Positions 46,411-62,300 are shown, counted from the stretch's first letter. The stretch: 64,000 nt of DNA from Linepithema humile (GCF_040581485.1 NC_090132.1:19215411-19279410); one strand, 5' to 3'. Notes: a model not told the origin generated them from the letters alone. Made by a program: numbers and translations.

Positions 46411-49400
46411 GTAAGAATTCAAATAACACAAAAATTCTCTTTCAGGCTATGGTTTAATAAATACGTTAAAATACGCAAACACTCTAATCTAAATGTTCTT
46501 CACGAATGTTTTTTAGACGTCTAGGCTTTTAATATTATATTACATGTCAAAACATGGTGGAAATCATGCGAGAAATCGCAATTGTTGATATTGTTTTATC
46601 AAAGCTTGATGCTTTGTCTGTTTTTAATTTGATAAAATTAAATTAAATTTACATTTAATTAAATTAATTATAAGAATTTAATTAAACTTATTTACAATTT
46701 AATTTATTAAATTAAATTAAATTAAATTAAATTTAATTAAATGTATCTAACTTGCACTTAAGATATATTTATAGTTTTTATGAAGTTCTTATGTTGTAGT
46801 TAATATATTATGTGATAAAATGTGCTTGAATGCATCTTCGATTTGCTAGTTTTTAAAATAAAATTTAGATAATTAATTGCCTGGCTGCAAAATTTCAGCA
46901 ATAACTTTGTCAGAAATATTTATAATAAAAATTAGATTTTTTGCAAAATTGACATAAATATACGTAATTTATCATGTACACAAATAAACATTTGGAGTGC
47001 TAGTCTCTGCATCTTTAAATTTTTATTTTTTGAAAACTTATATCGAGCATAATTCTCGAATGTAGATATCTTAGGTCATATTTAGACTGATAAGAGAAGA
47101 TTGTGACAGGAAAACATAATATATCAATCAGGCAGGATTTTCAATTCAGATTTTTACGAGTTTTTTTATTACATTGTCATAGATAAAATTTCGTTCATGA
47201 ATGAAAGATTAAAAAAATCAACACGATTTAACCATTGGATCGATTACGTTTCATATTTATGAGCCACATTAAAAAAAATTTTTGGATGAAATTTTTTACG
47301 TGATTTGAATCTACAATGTGAGTTTATTATTTTTAGGATTCATGCTATGTCTAATCGTATGATCGCAGGTAATAGTGCAACTTAATCCTGTTTATTACGT
47401 AGAATCGTGACATCGTATATCGTTTACATATTATAAATAGAAATGATCGGCACGGTTTACGATTTTGTACTTTACTCCACTCTTTTCCTTTCAATCCATT
47501 TCTTTGTGGATAATTAAAATTTACTTTTTATAGTCGTGTTTTTTCTGAGATGGATTATTCTGCTCGCGTTCTGCTTCGTTTAATTTATTATATTTACGTG
47601 AAAATGCGAAAATATAATACAAATATGACGTGGAACAGAAATATTGGTGCTGCAAATAACATAGATGGTGATATTTAAGCAATTTTGTTTTGTGCTTAAT
47701 AATTATTGGTAAATATAGCGATTGCACTTGGCGGATGCTTGAAGGCGTAATCAACGATAATGCACCCGTAAAAAAGATTACGTTATCACTTATCAATTTT
47801 CTTCTTTCTCAGTATAAAAGTGTTAGTGTATCAAGCTGTTAACACGTGTAGTCAAATTTATAATGAAAAATGTTATAGGATATGGAAATAACATTTTTTT
47901 GGATTGTGTATTGTGTATAATACGTTGAAATCTAGCTCTGGATATTAACGAGATTTTTCGATAGATGCACTTTGAGCTTTTTTTGCACATTTTAACGGGT
48001 TAGTTATGTTAAATACCAAGACGGTGCTTGATGCGTCGGCGCTAACTTCTGGAGAGATCACCCGCGAGGTCGAAATCTGGATATCGCGCAGTGTCGCGGC
48101 TGCGTTCCATGAGGTCGTTCCGAGCCACGTAAAGTTAGATAGATACGCTCTTATTATAGAAGTTCTCTGACTTCATCATAGACGCGCTAAATTTTCCGTA
48201 GATTGTTACTTGGAAATAGTAAGTGTTCGGCAATTTGACAAAAGCAAATGAAACTAATAATCTAGTGCAGTTTCTCAAATAATACTTGCTAAAATATGAT
48301 CACTGCGGTAGGAAAAATTTGCGCTCTCAATTGATCGTAAAGACTTCGAGTGACTCTACTTTCCATTAACAAATGAACAGGAGGATTTGTTGTTCTTGCT
48401 ACAGAGCTAGTAATTGAAGTGTGTGCGATCGTTTTACGTGTCGATTGTCACGTCATAAATTCTCTCTGGTTTTGTGCGTTTTCTTCACTATAAATTGTCA
48501 GTATTTTATTAATGTTAACAGTTAATCAAATTTTTCTCTTAACCATGTGAACGATAGATATGTGCGGATAATTACACAGATTATATTGCAAAAAAGAATC
48601 CGAAATTCATATACTACTCAAATTATCAAATTAATAATATTGATATAAAATATACGAATTTTTATCTTGATTAAATTGACGCTTGTATCTCTCTTGTATC
48701 ATCGTAATTGCCAGTCTGACTTCGACCGGTTTAAATCACAATATACGGATGTAATCAATGCGCAGTCAATTATATCGAGATGACAAATACATGCATTTAA
48801 TTATATTTTCACTTACATTAGTTATAGTTTGAAAATAAATATATTATATCCATATTTTTTATTTCATATATTTTGAGACTATTAATTATAATTATAAGAT
48901 AATTGCTTTGTCAATTAATTATATAATATCCAATTATAATTTAAAACACTTTAATTGCATTATAATATTACATATAAAGCTAATTATAATGTGTAATTAT
49001 ATTGTAGTATTTTGTTTCAAATAATTAGAAGATTAAAAATAATAGAAGATTGAAAAACATGTTTGTGTTAGCACTCACATGTGTATTATTGTTTTAAAAA
49101 ATGCGACATAATATAAATTCTATGAGAATGATATTTATTCAATTTAACAATGTGGATAAAGTGCCAATTTGTATGCAATTAATGATGCCACGGTAATTGG
49201 TTACACAACTAGGTGAAGGGAGTCTCAATGCCTCGGATGCGAGAGCTGCGGGGATGTGAAATTGATCAAATCCATCAACATTAATATGCATAAGATTTGT
49301 AACATTTCACTTTTAATAAGTTTGCATTGCTCATATTGTAAGCATCATTTCATAATAATTTTCATATCAACATAATTGTGCTAACGGTTTGTTGCATTAA

Positions 49401-52400
49401 TCTTTAATTGAAAAAAAATACAATGCAAATGACTGTGAAAAAATTTATACTATAATATTTATTGGAACATAATCAAAGATACTGTAGGTACTGGAATATA
49501 CCTATTCCTTTACAAACTTCGTGTTTATCTACGTGAAGACAAATTATAATACAAAATGGATGATGACATATGTAAGTATAATAATCAACAATTAACTAGA
49601 CCTTTTTTTATTGCATGTTTTCTCGTTTTATTATATCAGGTTTTCGTAATTAAATTTGTGTCAGAATTTCCTCTTTATTATAATTTTGTAATTAGTTCTA
49701 AAAAATTCATTCTTTGTAATTTGAACTAATGAAAAAATTAGTTTGATTATTTTTTTGTTGTTTATTAGTTGAATGTTTTTACTTGAACATTTTTTTGTGT
49801 CATAATTCTAATACTAATTGTAATTTTTTTGTTATTTTTGTAGATTATCGCAAATTAAAAAAAATATATATATAATATTTACAAGCTTTACTATCTTTTA
49901 GAATATGTATTTTAGAATATGTATAACATTGGCATAAATTACTATGCAGTTTATTTTTACGGATAAAATCGCAAAGGATTAATAAATCGGATTTAACTCT
50001 TAAATTGGATGGTATAATAATATTATATCATCTCTTTCGCTCAGAAGCAATTAAAAATTAAAATGAGTATAATAAAAAAATGAATTTACTAATATAAAAT
50101 TTCTATATATTTAATTTAACTACAACAAAATAGAAAAAAAAACAGACGCGTCGTCGAGAAGAGAAATTTATCCTTTGACAGTGGGCAATTGTTTGCAGCT
50201 TTCTTTATTTTTGCTTCAAGTTGCTTTGAATGTACATATCACATTGACTGTTAATAACGAGAATGTTAGAAAAGATAATGGTAGCATTGTTTTATTATTG
50301 GTAAATCATTGTTCTAAGTGGTCTAAGTTACGACTAATGGAATGTTTACTTTCTCCTGTTTAAAGCGACATGCTTTTTACGAAATATAATTATATTAACC
50401 CCTGAAGTGTTAGGAAAAATGTGCGCTTGCATACATAAAAATGCTTTCAAAGAAGACATTAAATTTATTTTTAAGAAAACTGCTTCTTAGAATTTCCTAT
50501 TGTGTGAATATAAATCTAAACATTTTTAAACTCAAGATAATGAAAATTTATGTGTTATAATGCAGCAATTATTTTAAAATTACTTGTATTAATAATAATG
50601 AAATATAAATTGCATTTTGAGATTAAATAATTGTGTAAAATGTATTATGATTATTTATTTATGAGATCTGACATAACAAATTCTTAAAATCGTTTAGCAC
50701 GTAAAATAGGCATAGCGAAGACAATAGATAATCATAAAAATGTTATTATGATATGTGTAAAAAGAACGTGTTTTATATTACGGGATATATCTATGTCACA
50801 GATAAAAGCGACACGTTCTCCGAGAATTGTTGTAATCTTCTTGCTCTGTGATCTCGCGTAAGTCCTACTATAACTTTGGAAATAGGGAGAGGCTATCTCT
50901 TGAAATTGCAGTAGACGAATAGATCTGTTAGATATATATTCGGTGGTGTGAATAGCGGTCGAGGTGGTTATTCGTTATCACAGTAATTTTGTTGATCCTA
51001 TTCGGTTTTATGATGGTTTCTTAATATAAAATCAATTATTGCGATCGATCAATCGCAATTACATAGTTGTTCTGTTACTCATACATTCTTTAGATAGTCC
51101 CTTTACATGAGATTTGTAAATTAAAAGTTTTAAAACACGGAAATTATAGTTGAAATACGTAATTTGCTTTATACCGCACGCAGCAATGCATTACCGTAAA
51201 CAGATTCTGGACGTGAATTTAATTAAATTAATTTAAACCCATAATGCGTGAACCAAGCGTGCGACCATGCATAACGTTATCGGTGAGGCCAATATGTAAC
51301 GACATCAAGATGCCATCTCTGGGTTATTGACACGAGCGATACAACACATGTACCTCTATCGAGAATACATTAGCGTTGATAAAATGTACTGTCGTATCGT
51401 ATCTATTGTATAGCAGCAAACATTAGAGTTTCTATATTTCTATATGAATTATGTTTCATAATAATTTTTGTGAGATTATTTAAAATTGAAAACTAAAGTC
51501 TATTAAAATGTCTTATCTCTAAAAATAAAATTTAACAGTTTAAAACAGAATTGGAGCAAATTTATAATTTGCAAAGCTTATTTTAAGTATGATTTAAGAT
51601 TTAAAGCGAATTGTTTATTATAAATTATGGACTTGTCATTTTTAGTTCGTTTCAAATCTTTTAAGAATAGAAAGTACAAAATCGATGTTTATGTAAAACT
51701 TTTCAGCAAGTTTTCAGAAAACTGCTTAAATAAAATTAAACTCTCTACTAAAATAATTTCTCGTACAGAGTTTCATGCTTGATTATTCATTTTTTTATAT
51801 TTAATTTGTTTCATTCAGTAGTAGTGCGTATATTTATTATTACCTTACACATAATATAAATCATCGTGCCTACCGTTCAGGTCGTAATCGATTATGAGCT
51901 TCAATTTTGGCTCGCAAACCTTTTGTAGGGGGCCCAAACCGCATTTATACCTGTCTTTATGAGTAGAATGCCTCTTTTGATTTCTGAATCCCTGTTTACC
52001 TGCGATACACTGGGCCTTATGGCCTTATGATCAATAAAATACCGACACCCGGACTTTGATCGAAATTTCCTTTTGAGATTGCCCATTTTTTATTTGAAAA
52101 AGTTGCATCACGAAATATCTTTCAAACGCGGATATGTAAACATAATATTTTACATGGAAAAAATGATGATAGTAATTAAAAATCATATTCTATGTAGAAT
52201 ATAAATAATGCAATATGTTGTATCATTGTCTATCACATTTTTTTCAGAATGTCAAATATTTTTAAATGCATATTCTATTAATACTGCAAGTGAATTAGCT
52301 ATCTATATGTTAGATCTTACAGATTCATGATCTTCAACTTATATAGATACTAATTTTAGCAGGAAATATATGTTACATCGAACATCTACTTTATTTATTT

Positions 52401-52489
52401 TTGTTGTCTCTTTTTTTCGCTGTATCAACGGAAGTAATTAAACGGTTTTTATTATCTTCTCATATGATTATCTGAGAAGGCCCACGACG
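46411..52489 (+). other. Intronic / intergenic AT-rich DNA within the presumed Dys locus
   Basis: No coding exon was identified. There is a low-complexity TTAAAT-rich tract at about 46615-46745. A patch of mixed composition at 48010-48140 and a unique-looking block at 51890-52090 (61-codon minus ORF without recognisable similarity) are the only departures from AT-rich sequence. Confidence 0.45.
46615..46745. repeat. Low-complexity TTAAAT-rich tract
   Basis: Repeated TTAAAT and AAATT units run on both strands, interrupted by short unique pieces. It is probably slippage-derived. Confidence 0.75.
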
Positions 52490-53355
52490 AGCTTGGTGAA
52501 ATTCTAGTAACGAGCGAGAAAGAGCGTGTTATATGGCGGAAAAGGTTGCACGATGTCGACAGGACAAGAACGGAGTTACGCCGTCGATACATGCCGTGGT
52601 GAGGGAAGTTGGGCCTTACGAGTTGTCCGAGGTTGCCAGTTGCTCGTGGCGCGGTTGGCGAGTACTGCGTTTGGCAGTTGTCGACAGTTGTCGATTGACG
52701 TTAGTTCGTGAAAGAAGGAAGTACTATCTCGTCTTTTTCTACTTTTCTGTGCTCGCGCGATCGTCGGTGTCGTTCGTTCCTTTTTCACCACTCGTCATAT
52801 GTTTCTCGTTCGACAAAATTGACGGAAGTATCGTACCGGGAGATCGTGCGGTCAATCGGGATGACGCAAAGTGTCTCGACGCGCGGCCTCCGGCCACAGC
52901 GACGGTCGTAAATGCTTTAAAAGAATCGTCTTGTTCGTGAGAGGGAGAGAAAGAAAGCGAAAGAATTAATGCGTGCGGTGTCGGACGACGAATGTGGCGT
53001 GCGTTGGTGCAGCGTGTATATATGTGCGTGAATGAGTGAGTGACTGCGTGCACGGCATGCCTTCTCTTGACTTGTCAGTGTAAAATCAACAAGTGGCGTA
53101 GCATCATCGTCGTGAGTATGCGCGCGCGCGCGAGTGCGAGCGACCGATTCTAACCTCCTCGCGCAGATCGGCGGCAATTCCTCTTCCTCGTGTATGTGTA
53201 CGTGTGTGTACGCGCGTGCTGCTTCGCGATCTGAGCAGAACGGCGATACGCCGCATCGCCGGTGATTGATGTGATCTCGCTGCGTTCCCCTTGCAACGCG
53301 TGCCCTTGAATATTCCGTCGACTGCGATCCGAATACTGCGTCCGAATATCTCAAG
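52490..53355 (+). promoter_or_regulatory. GC-rich promoter and 5' leader of the proximal Dys start
   Basis: This is about 0.87 kb of clearly higher GC content with many CpG, CGCG and GTGTG words in an otherwise AT-rich region. It ends at the short first coding exon at 53356. CTTGTCAGTG near 53074 contains a TCAGTG initiator-like word. An ORF of 135 codons (52533-52940) lies inside but looks like leader sequence rather than a protein. Confidence 0.5.
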
Positions 53356-53374
53356 ATGGAAGTCGTCTACATAG
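53356..53374 (+). CDS. Dys: Candidate alternative first coding exon of dystrophin (proximal)
   Basis: ATG-GAA-GTC-GTC-TAC-ATA plus a single G stops at the donor ATAG|GTACGT. Joined to 62733 it reads MEVVYI-DEREDVQKK, which resembles the short acidic or hydrophobic lead-in before the first CH domain in dystrophins. No in-frame ATG precedes it; the frame closes at TGA 53272-53274. The exon sits at the end of a GC-rich promoter-like block. The 9.4-kb intron that follows is typical for this gene. Confidence 0.7.
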
Positions 53375-56300
53375 GTACGTGCGTGCGTGCGTGTATTTTT
53401 ATATGCTCCACACAGATACGTCATATGTGGGCGTGTGGGTGTGTTGGGAGTTTTACTGCGCGCAACAGGATTCTTTCTTCGTTCTACACGTGATCACCTT
53501 GCGCGTGTGTCGTTTGCGGCTGGCGAATGCAAATCTTTTCTGCAGTATCTTTCCGGAATGCGGCCTTGATCTCGTACGATGTCGGCGGGATCTGACAATT
53601 CGGAGTAATTGTGACACTTCGGAGTATATTTGGCATTACGATGTTTTCCAATGTTATAGCTTAATAGCTATGTCAGTTTTAATAACAGTTGTTACTTAAT
53701 AATTAATTTCGAAAATTTTGTATAGCTTTCATCAAGTTTATCGTCGAAAGAGTTTTAATTTATTAGTTTTCACTCTGTTATCATAATTATCTCGATTTGT
53801 TTATCAGTAATGTATTATGACATTGTTTTTCTAACATTTTTTTGTTATCTCTTTTTTTCATGTAATTTATATCTATTTCATATGATCTCAGTTTGAGTTA
53901 CCTCGCTTTTGTTTAGAAAATATGTGTACATAATTATATCACTTTTGAAATATATGAACGTAAAAATATGAAAAAATTAGAAAGTCTAAAAGATGAGTAA
54001 TCTGAAAGTGAGTCTAAAAGTCTAAAAATGAGTCATATCTTTAGTGAATTCTAATTTATAAAAAATCCTATTTTAATAACTTTGTAACGCTACAATTTTT
54101 CTTCATGTAATCGCATTTAGCGTTAAATATAGTCGCCTGACTCCAAGTATTTTTTTAATACGATTGTATTGTCTGAAGCTGAGAATTAAACAGTTAAATT
54201 GTACAAAAAATGTAGCTCATAAATATAGTCTTATAAAAAATTCGTTGGATTATGACCAGACTATTGCGTCAAACTGCTGCTTAATAAATGATAGGCGCGT
54301 CAAATGTATATGTCAATTGTTTCATTCATGTTAATGAGTTTTTTATGATGATGGTTATTCTTTAAAGTATAAAGTAGTGTCTATATTGATACTTTAAATA
54401 TAGCTGTGTGTTCGATGATTGCTTACGTAGATCCAACGTTATTTTTCACAACTACTTTCACAATTCAATATTGGTTACTTGAACAGTTACCTGCTCATTT
54501 TTTCGCGTTATCACTCGCAGTAGGCAATGGGGTTATCTATATGCTCCAAGTATAACTTATCTTATCTTGGAATTATATTTGCGCTTGGCGCGCAGATATT
54601 CGGTGAAACGTGGATACGTCAGAATTGAAGATCGGTATATGTGCATGTTAAGAAAGATAACACGCATAGTGGTTGTAAGCGTCACACTCGAGTTTAGAAT
54701 ACACACGTGCTATGTTTCCTATACCTGAGTGCATATAGAAGTCATTGGAGTCATAAGATAATGACAAAAAGTTTTTACGATTGTTGTGTGCAGGGAAACA
54801 TTGATGTATCTTTGAATAAAGTATTTTTCGACATTGAATTCATTTAATCATTTAATACTGTTGTGTCTATATATGGAAAAATAATTTACACCAAACATTT
54901 CAAAATTTTGAAAAACGATTATGATGTATGTGATACATACGTTTTGTGCATGTATAATGCTCAAATTTAAATGTTTACACAATAAATTTAAAAATTCGAA
55001 TAATCAACTAAAATGTTTTTAAAGAATTTTTAAGAAAAGTCCAAATAAAATTATTGTACGTTAGTCGATCAGCATTGTTATTCTATGATGAACTATGTTT
55101 AATTATATTTAAACCAAATTTTAAACTACAATTTAATTTTTCGAAAAGAAAAGTGTTTCTTAAACTTAATATATTTTAATAAAAAAGATGCAGTGTATAT
55201 GCACGCAAAAATAATCATATTAATATTTTATACTTATTTAGTGTAATTATGTTCGCGTAAATATGAATTCAAATTATAATGTGCAATTAGTGATTATTGC
55301 ATACGTGAAATGAGTTAATAAATGGTAAAATGCAAATTGCATAATAGATACCCTTCAAATAACGCGAAATAGATTATATGTATATTATAGTGCGTTTATT
55401 GTAATTAGTTCATTTATATTATTGTATTATATATTGCAGTTATTTTTTGTTATCTACAAAAAAATCAATTTTTACTTTAAAAAAATATTATTGCTAAGCA
55501 CAGACTGTTATTATATTCATAGATAAATAATATATTACAGTAACACAATAATAGTAATATAAAATTTGTTACTACAATATTATTATTAATTAAACATTTA
55601 ACAAGAATGTTTTCAAATTTCTATTAAGCCATTGTATAAACATTAATAATTTACTAAATAACCTACATACGATGTAATTTCGTACATTGCAAGCATACTC
55701 TGGCTTGCAACGAGAATGTATTCCGGGGTCGTTAAACTGTTATCCTCTTTAATGGGTTAACAAATTTACAGCAAATTACCTCTTACAATCCACTTAACTA
55801 CATAGTGTACCTCTCATGAAGGATTGATGTTTGTGCCGTGAAACTACATCAAATGCAAATTGTATCACGCATTGTTAATGTGGATACGTAATAATAAATT
55901 TAAATATGCTCTTTTGTAAATATCAAAAAAATCAAATAAAGTAATCATTAATTTTTTTTCGAGAAGCATCATCTTTCGATATTTCTCTATTACATTTCTA
56001 TCTACATGTATATACTATTTTTTACTAAATTTTCTTTGTTTAAGTTATACACTCCCGTTTATGCGTCAATTGCAGGTCAATGAACCATTATTTTTAAGTG
56101 CACAATCAATATGTCTCTCTGTGTATAGCATTAAAAAAAAAAAAAAAAACTTATTCTATAACAATTTGGTAGTGTTTATATTATAACTTTTGTACACGTT
56201 TAAAAATATTATTAATCATTAAGTCTGTTATGATTGAGTTTGGATAACAATTTATGAATTTCCTATAAAAATTTATATAATCAATGATATATTAAATATA

Positions 56301-59300
56301 TGAAATAAATAACACTATTTAATTTATAATGAACAGAAAAAGAAAATATGAAGACCTTATTAAACAATAAATTATAAACTTATAATCAACTTTTTGCGTG
56401 GTAACATAAACCTATCACATATTATCATAATAAAAATCTTTTTTATTTATATTATGATATTATTATAGGCTTCAATTTTGGGTAAATTTTTTAAAGTGTA
56501 TGACAATAGAAAGAGGTGCAGCTGCAGCGATTAAACGACGATTTGTCGTTCTCTCCATTTTTCATTCAATCAAAGATGTATGTGTCACGTCTCGCGTTAA
56601 TGATGTAGTTCTCATTTTGTAGCGTATTGCGTTACTTATTCGTTCGATTATTCAGTTAATTGAAATAAAGTGATTATAATAGACACAAAGACGCCGTTTA
56701 TCTCGACGATCAATGTCCGATGATCGTTGCGTGAGAGAAATATAGAACGCCTACCCGGTATCCACGCTATCCACGTTTCATGCGGGCTCTTGATAATTTC
56801 GCCGGCTACTAAGCTCATTGCCATAGTTGACCACTCTCTCATGAAGGCACGCACTGGTATTATTCGGCCCCATCAGAACGTTTGACCCGCGAAACCTTTT
56901 ATGGCGCGGTTAGGGCCAACGACACGCGCCGCACCAGGCGTATTCAATGGAGAAGAAGTGTGCCGCGCTCGCACAGCCGGTAGTCCGCATTGTCAGCTCG
57001 TTTAAACAATTGTTCACTATATGGTCGGTTTGTTTGCATCGTATACACGATGCTGCCGGCGTGCGCATCCAGCCTCTGGCGCTACAGAACCGAAGGGATT
57101 CACTCATAAAGTCGTGTATCTACATTTGTATCGCCGTAGGCATTCCAATCTACATGCATTCCGACAATTACACGATGTGGCGGAGGGAAGAATAAAAATT
57201 TTACGAATTGCTATTATTTTAATAATGTACTAGAGAGTAAAACTACGAAAATTCAGTTAATTCGGACATTTTTACTAAAAGCAAATAGCTTGAAACTCAC
57301 ATATATTAAGATTTATATTAGACTCCATATTTTTAGCGCTAAGCGTAATTCTAGGATTTATTTTCTTTGATAATTGATGATGATTATTCATTTCATTTAT
57401 TATTAATTTGTTATTAATTAATTAATCATTATTTTGTTTGAATTTTGTTGCATGCAAGATTCAGATAATTAATTTTAGATAATTCGTGCAAATGTGAATA
57501 TTTTTAGAATAATTGTGTGTGTACGAAGCCTCGTAATCTTTATTAATTGTAAGCGCATGTGTAACGTTAAACACAGCCATCTGAGTCTAACTTTTATTCG
57601 TCAGATGTGAAGGCTGCATTCATTGTCTGCATGGGGTGAAAAGTAGCTAGCTGTATTTAGCTCGCTAAATGCGCAGCGAAAATACAAACTAAACTGGTTG
57701 TAAGATTAACTGACGATGGGCGTGTTGTGGCATCCGTACGATTAGGCTGATTGGTTTTTCGCGTGTAAATTCGCACTTCTCGCAATCACCAATTGCATTA
57801 CTTCGACGAAAGCAATATAAAACGTGCGATTGGTTTTATCGTTGGATAAGCAATCGGCAAGCACGCCAAGTTCTCTTTTCTATCGTTTTCCTGCTTCCTG
57901 TCTTTTGCACTTTCCATTTAATCAAAAGACGAGAGATGTGCTTTTGAGAATTTCATCTTTACACGTCTACAGAAAGACTGAAAGAATCATTTATAATCCG
58001 ACGCCTCGATAATTTTCGGTTTTGTTCCCGCAAGTTCTGTGGTAATAACGCTCAATTCAAAGTAAAAAGATACGAGAAATGGCAGATCTAATCGATTCGC
58101 CGTTAAGAATAACATTAACTTGCATCAGAACTATATTTCTTCTATATCTGACAATGTTACCAAGTCAATGTTACGAAAAAATGAAACAGCCTTGGTGACA
58201 CGAGATCTCGTTGCGACAGTGATACTGCAAAATAAACCCGTGCACTACAAATGGCGTAATTATATGTGACATGAACGTTACATTAATAGTGTGAGGCATG
58301 TAATTACGATCTATTCAGAGCCTTTTTTCAAAACACACGATATTATGTATCATCTGCTGTAGTTCGCAAAAATGATCTTCACAGTTAATTAAGTATTTAA
58401 TGGATTGATACTCAAAAAAGATGTTATTTTCAAAAAAAGAATTATGAGTGCCAAAAATATTTTCTTCTATTTTTTTTTTTGAATAAATAAAATATTTAGA
58501 AAAATAGCTTTTCCCCTAAGATTTGACAAAAGTTGGTTTACTTTTATAATTGGATTATGTTATGCAATCTATTCTATTCGATAAAGTCAGAATCATCAAA
58601 AAAATTTATATAAAACGTTTTTTTATATCATATGTTTAGTCTAATCATGATTTTAACAGAAAAATACGCGTTAATAAAAAAACATTAGGCTTGTTTAAAG
58701 AGAATATATCCAATTTTTCTTGTTAAAATTTTGGAGCACATAGTTTTCAGTGAAATATATTATTAATGCAGAATATTAAGCAGTAAGACGCGAATAGTAG
58801 AAAACGTTTTAAAAAAACCCAGTCTATCGATTATTGATGTGCTGAAATACTTCTATAACAAAGAGAAGGAGACGATACGTTTCTCGACAGGCATTTAGCT
58901 AAGTTTAGCGGTAGTTTCAGATGGCTGGCACTGTTTCCCCGACGATGTGTTATCGACGTGTTAACGGTGTTACGTGTTGCGAACTTGCAGTTCGTTCAAC
59001 CCTCATGATCGTCGGGTGTGCAAACGCAGCTTTCAGTCTATTAGCGATTCGATGCAATGAACGATTATTGCACCACAGGCGTGACGCGTGTTTATTTGAA
59101 TTGCTTCGGATCGTAAAATATGAATTTCTCAGTAAAATCATGCATTTCTATCTTGATGACAATATCTGAAGATTTTACTTTTCTGAAGATTTTATTTTTC
59201 ATGTTGCAAACTCGATAAAAAGCTTGCGCCAATTTTTAACTATTCGATACGGAGCAAATAAATTTAAGCGTCCTCGTATTTAAGATATGTCTTTCTGTTT

Positions 59301-62300
59301 TGTCCGTAAAATTAACTGACGATGATAGCGCACAAGTAGAAAGTAAGACAAAGACAAATATATTTCTGAAATCTATTAGAAATTATTAAAATATTAAACT
59401 TAATATGTAAAATCAAAATGTAAATATAAATTGAAATGGGCATATTGGTCTATCTAGCACTAAAATATGATTTTCTATGCAGTGGATGCGCTTTAAACTG
59501 TATATGCATATGTGCTAATTTATAGTAAAGTGAGGTATTTACAGCACACAAGTCCCCTGTTTGCCTAATGGCAGTATGCTACCGTTTATACCGTATGCTT
59601 TGAAAGAAAACGAGCGGATGTGCATACCTAAACAAAGTCATTCGTGGAGAAGAGACCAAGTTAAGCCTTAATAAATATTTTCTGTTCTGCTTGACACAAA
59701 ATATAGTCTGTTATAAAACTGTGACAGTAATAATTTATGGTTTTAAGAAAAGAAAAAAATGGTATTTTAAGAGAAAAGAAAAAAATTTCAATTTTGGCTT
59801 ACAAACCGGATTTCTTTATATTCTATTTAATGTAATGTTTCAATATTTTACTAATGATTAAATGTATATAAAAAAAGTATTTATAAACTCTGGAATTTTT
59901 TACGTATTTGCTATGTTTTGATTTTATATTCCGAAAACTTGAATGTTACGTGTGTATCATTAATTTAATTAAATTAATTTTAATTACATTATACGTACTC
60001 ATTAATTAACTGAAACCAGCCAATATTAGCTTATCATGGAATGATTGATTATGCAATTCATGTTTTAAATATTAATCATATCTTTATCTTTTTAACAATC
60101 TCTTTAACAAATAAGATATTTATCGCAATAATTACTTTAAACGTTGATACATGCGTCAATGTTTTTTTTTGCGTTTTCGATGTCGTAAAGACGGGAAATT
60201 ATACGCGATTTAGTCTTTAGAATGCGATAAGATCTTTTAACAGAAAATATACGACGTTCAGAGGAGAAAGAAATCGTCGATCGTATACAAGAACTCGTTG
60301 TACCATATTCGGAAGCGACACATTTTCGCAGGGCTGTACAAAGGTACATTTCACTGCCCTAAATAAGTAGAATTTCAATTTTACTTTCTTGATTAATATC
60401 ACAAGCTTTGCAGCAGTGCAAGAAATACTTTCGTTCAATTAGTTTCTATATGTTATTCTCGTAATTTTCTATCATGCGTAAAAGTTTATTGGAGTTTTTG
60501 CTAATATTCTGGGTTTAATGAATTAATTATCTGTGAGCATTAACTGTGGATAATTTTTCGTTTTGTCATTATTAATTGATAATAATAATTGACTTATTAG
60601 TTAACAATAATGTACTGTAATTTAATCGTTAAAGCACAATATATTATAATATTAAAAATGCTATATTGATTACATCTTTATGATATAACAAAATTATGAT
60701 AACAAGATAATTTATGTAATAATAAGATATAAATTATATCTTCCTTTCTCGGCTTTCAGTGACAATCTTATTAATTTTAATTAGATAGTATTCTCCCTAA
60801 TGATCATGAGCTTTCGTGAGATAAGCAGTAGGGCAAACCGCAGGAAGAGCACACTGTCTTGCGTGTGTTGATCTTACGGCTTACTTTGCTTTAAGTACGT
60901 GATTGCCATTTGCGATTTCTTTCAGTCTGTGCGCTCCCCATGTAAACCACGTTTCCGGGGAGATAAATACGTCCATTCATTCATTTACCGGTAACAACTG
61001 TTAGTAAGACTGTCGGTTAGCGTGTTTTTTTAAAGACTTGTTAAAATGCACTATCGACTATGGATGACTTCCACATGCCAAACGAGGAATCGATTGACTG
61101 CCATTAAGTGCAATGAATGGCGCGTTGCTTTTATTGCGAATAAAAAGTTTTTCATGTTGCGAGCTGACATAAGGTTCTCGTTAAAAAAGTTTAGATATTT
61201 TTTTTTTCATGCTATTATCAATCGTTGAAAAATTCAATGGGATGCACAGTTGTCTGATATTTCTTCGAGTATTCGAGAAAAATGATAAAACGAATAAAAC
61301 AACCGTTTGAAAGTTAGTACCGATCCTTTCTTGTCTCGCGAGGCAATTGTGAGTTTCTTTCTAAGCATGGCGCTAATTTAATATGCAACGATGTGAATGC
61401 ACGTGTCGTGCGTCTAAATATAATTTTCCATACGTGTCAGTATGTTGGAAGAATATTTCACGAACGTGCAAGAGTAGCAGATTGCAGATTAGTAAATATT
61501 CTAAAATATGCAAAAGCTGACATCATCCCTGTCTTTCTATTTTTATCCGCGATGTTATAAGCCAGTTACATCATGGCGCATGAAATCAGCGTACGATCAA
61601 ATCACCATCGTACGCAATAGATGATGATGCCGAGTCATTCGATGGAATACCATCTCACGTACTTAGCAATTCGATAAAGCGAACAGGTACTTACAGTACT
61701 CGCGAGTTTCTGCCGGTCGACCTAAATTTCAAGTTTGCCGTTTCAGTCGCCGGGGTTAACTAATGTCAACGCGATAGATGATGATGAGCCGCCGCTGCCG
61801 CGCCGGCAATAATTTTACGAGGGGTAAAACTGGTAGTAGATCAACTACAGTGTTGTTCCACTTAATGCATTATAAATTGCGAAAGTATGTTAGCTACAAA
61901 GCGCGTAACGAACAAAACGGAGATCTTAAGATAAAGTAACATTTCTTTTCAACTGAGAAATATTTCTCTGAAATAGATAAATTATAATAGAATGAAGAGA
62001 ATACGAATAAAAGTATTAATTTTACTTTTAAAGAAATCACATATGTCAATTCGGTTTCGAATTCTAGATTTCTTGATTATTTCTTAGGGTAATCAATGAT
62101 ATGATAGAGCAACTTCAATCATCTTCAATGATTATGATATGTAAATTTAGTATTAAATTAAGAATGAAAAAATCTGAGAGAGAATTATATGCGCAGAATT
62201 AAATAATTAATCTAACTTTGTACACACAATGTGTTTGTTACATTTCAGAATTTATTAATTACTGCATGCGTAATGTCAAATTGTAAGATTTATCAGACAT

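Noticed and set aside
52533..52940. 135-codon ORF in the GC-rich block before the proximal Dys exon
   Set aside because: It overlaps other open frames caused by GC content and ends well before the Dys ATG, so it fits a leader better.
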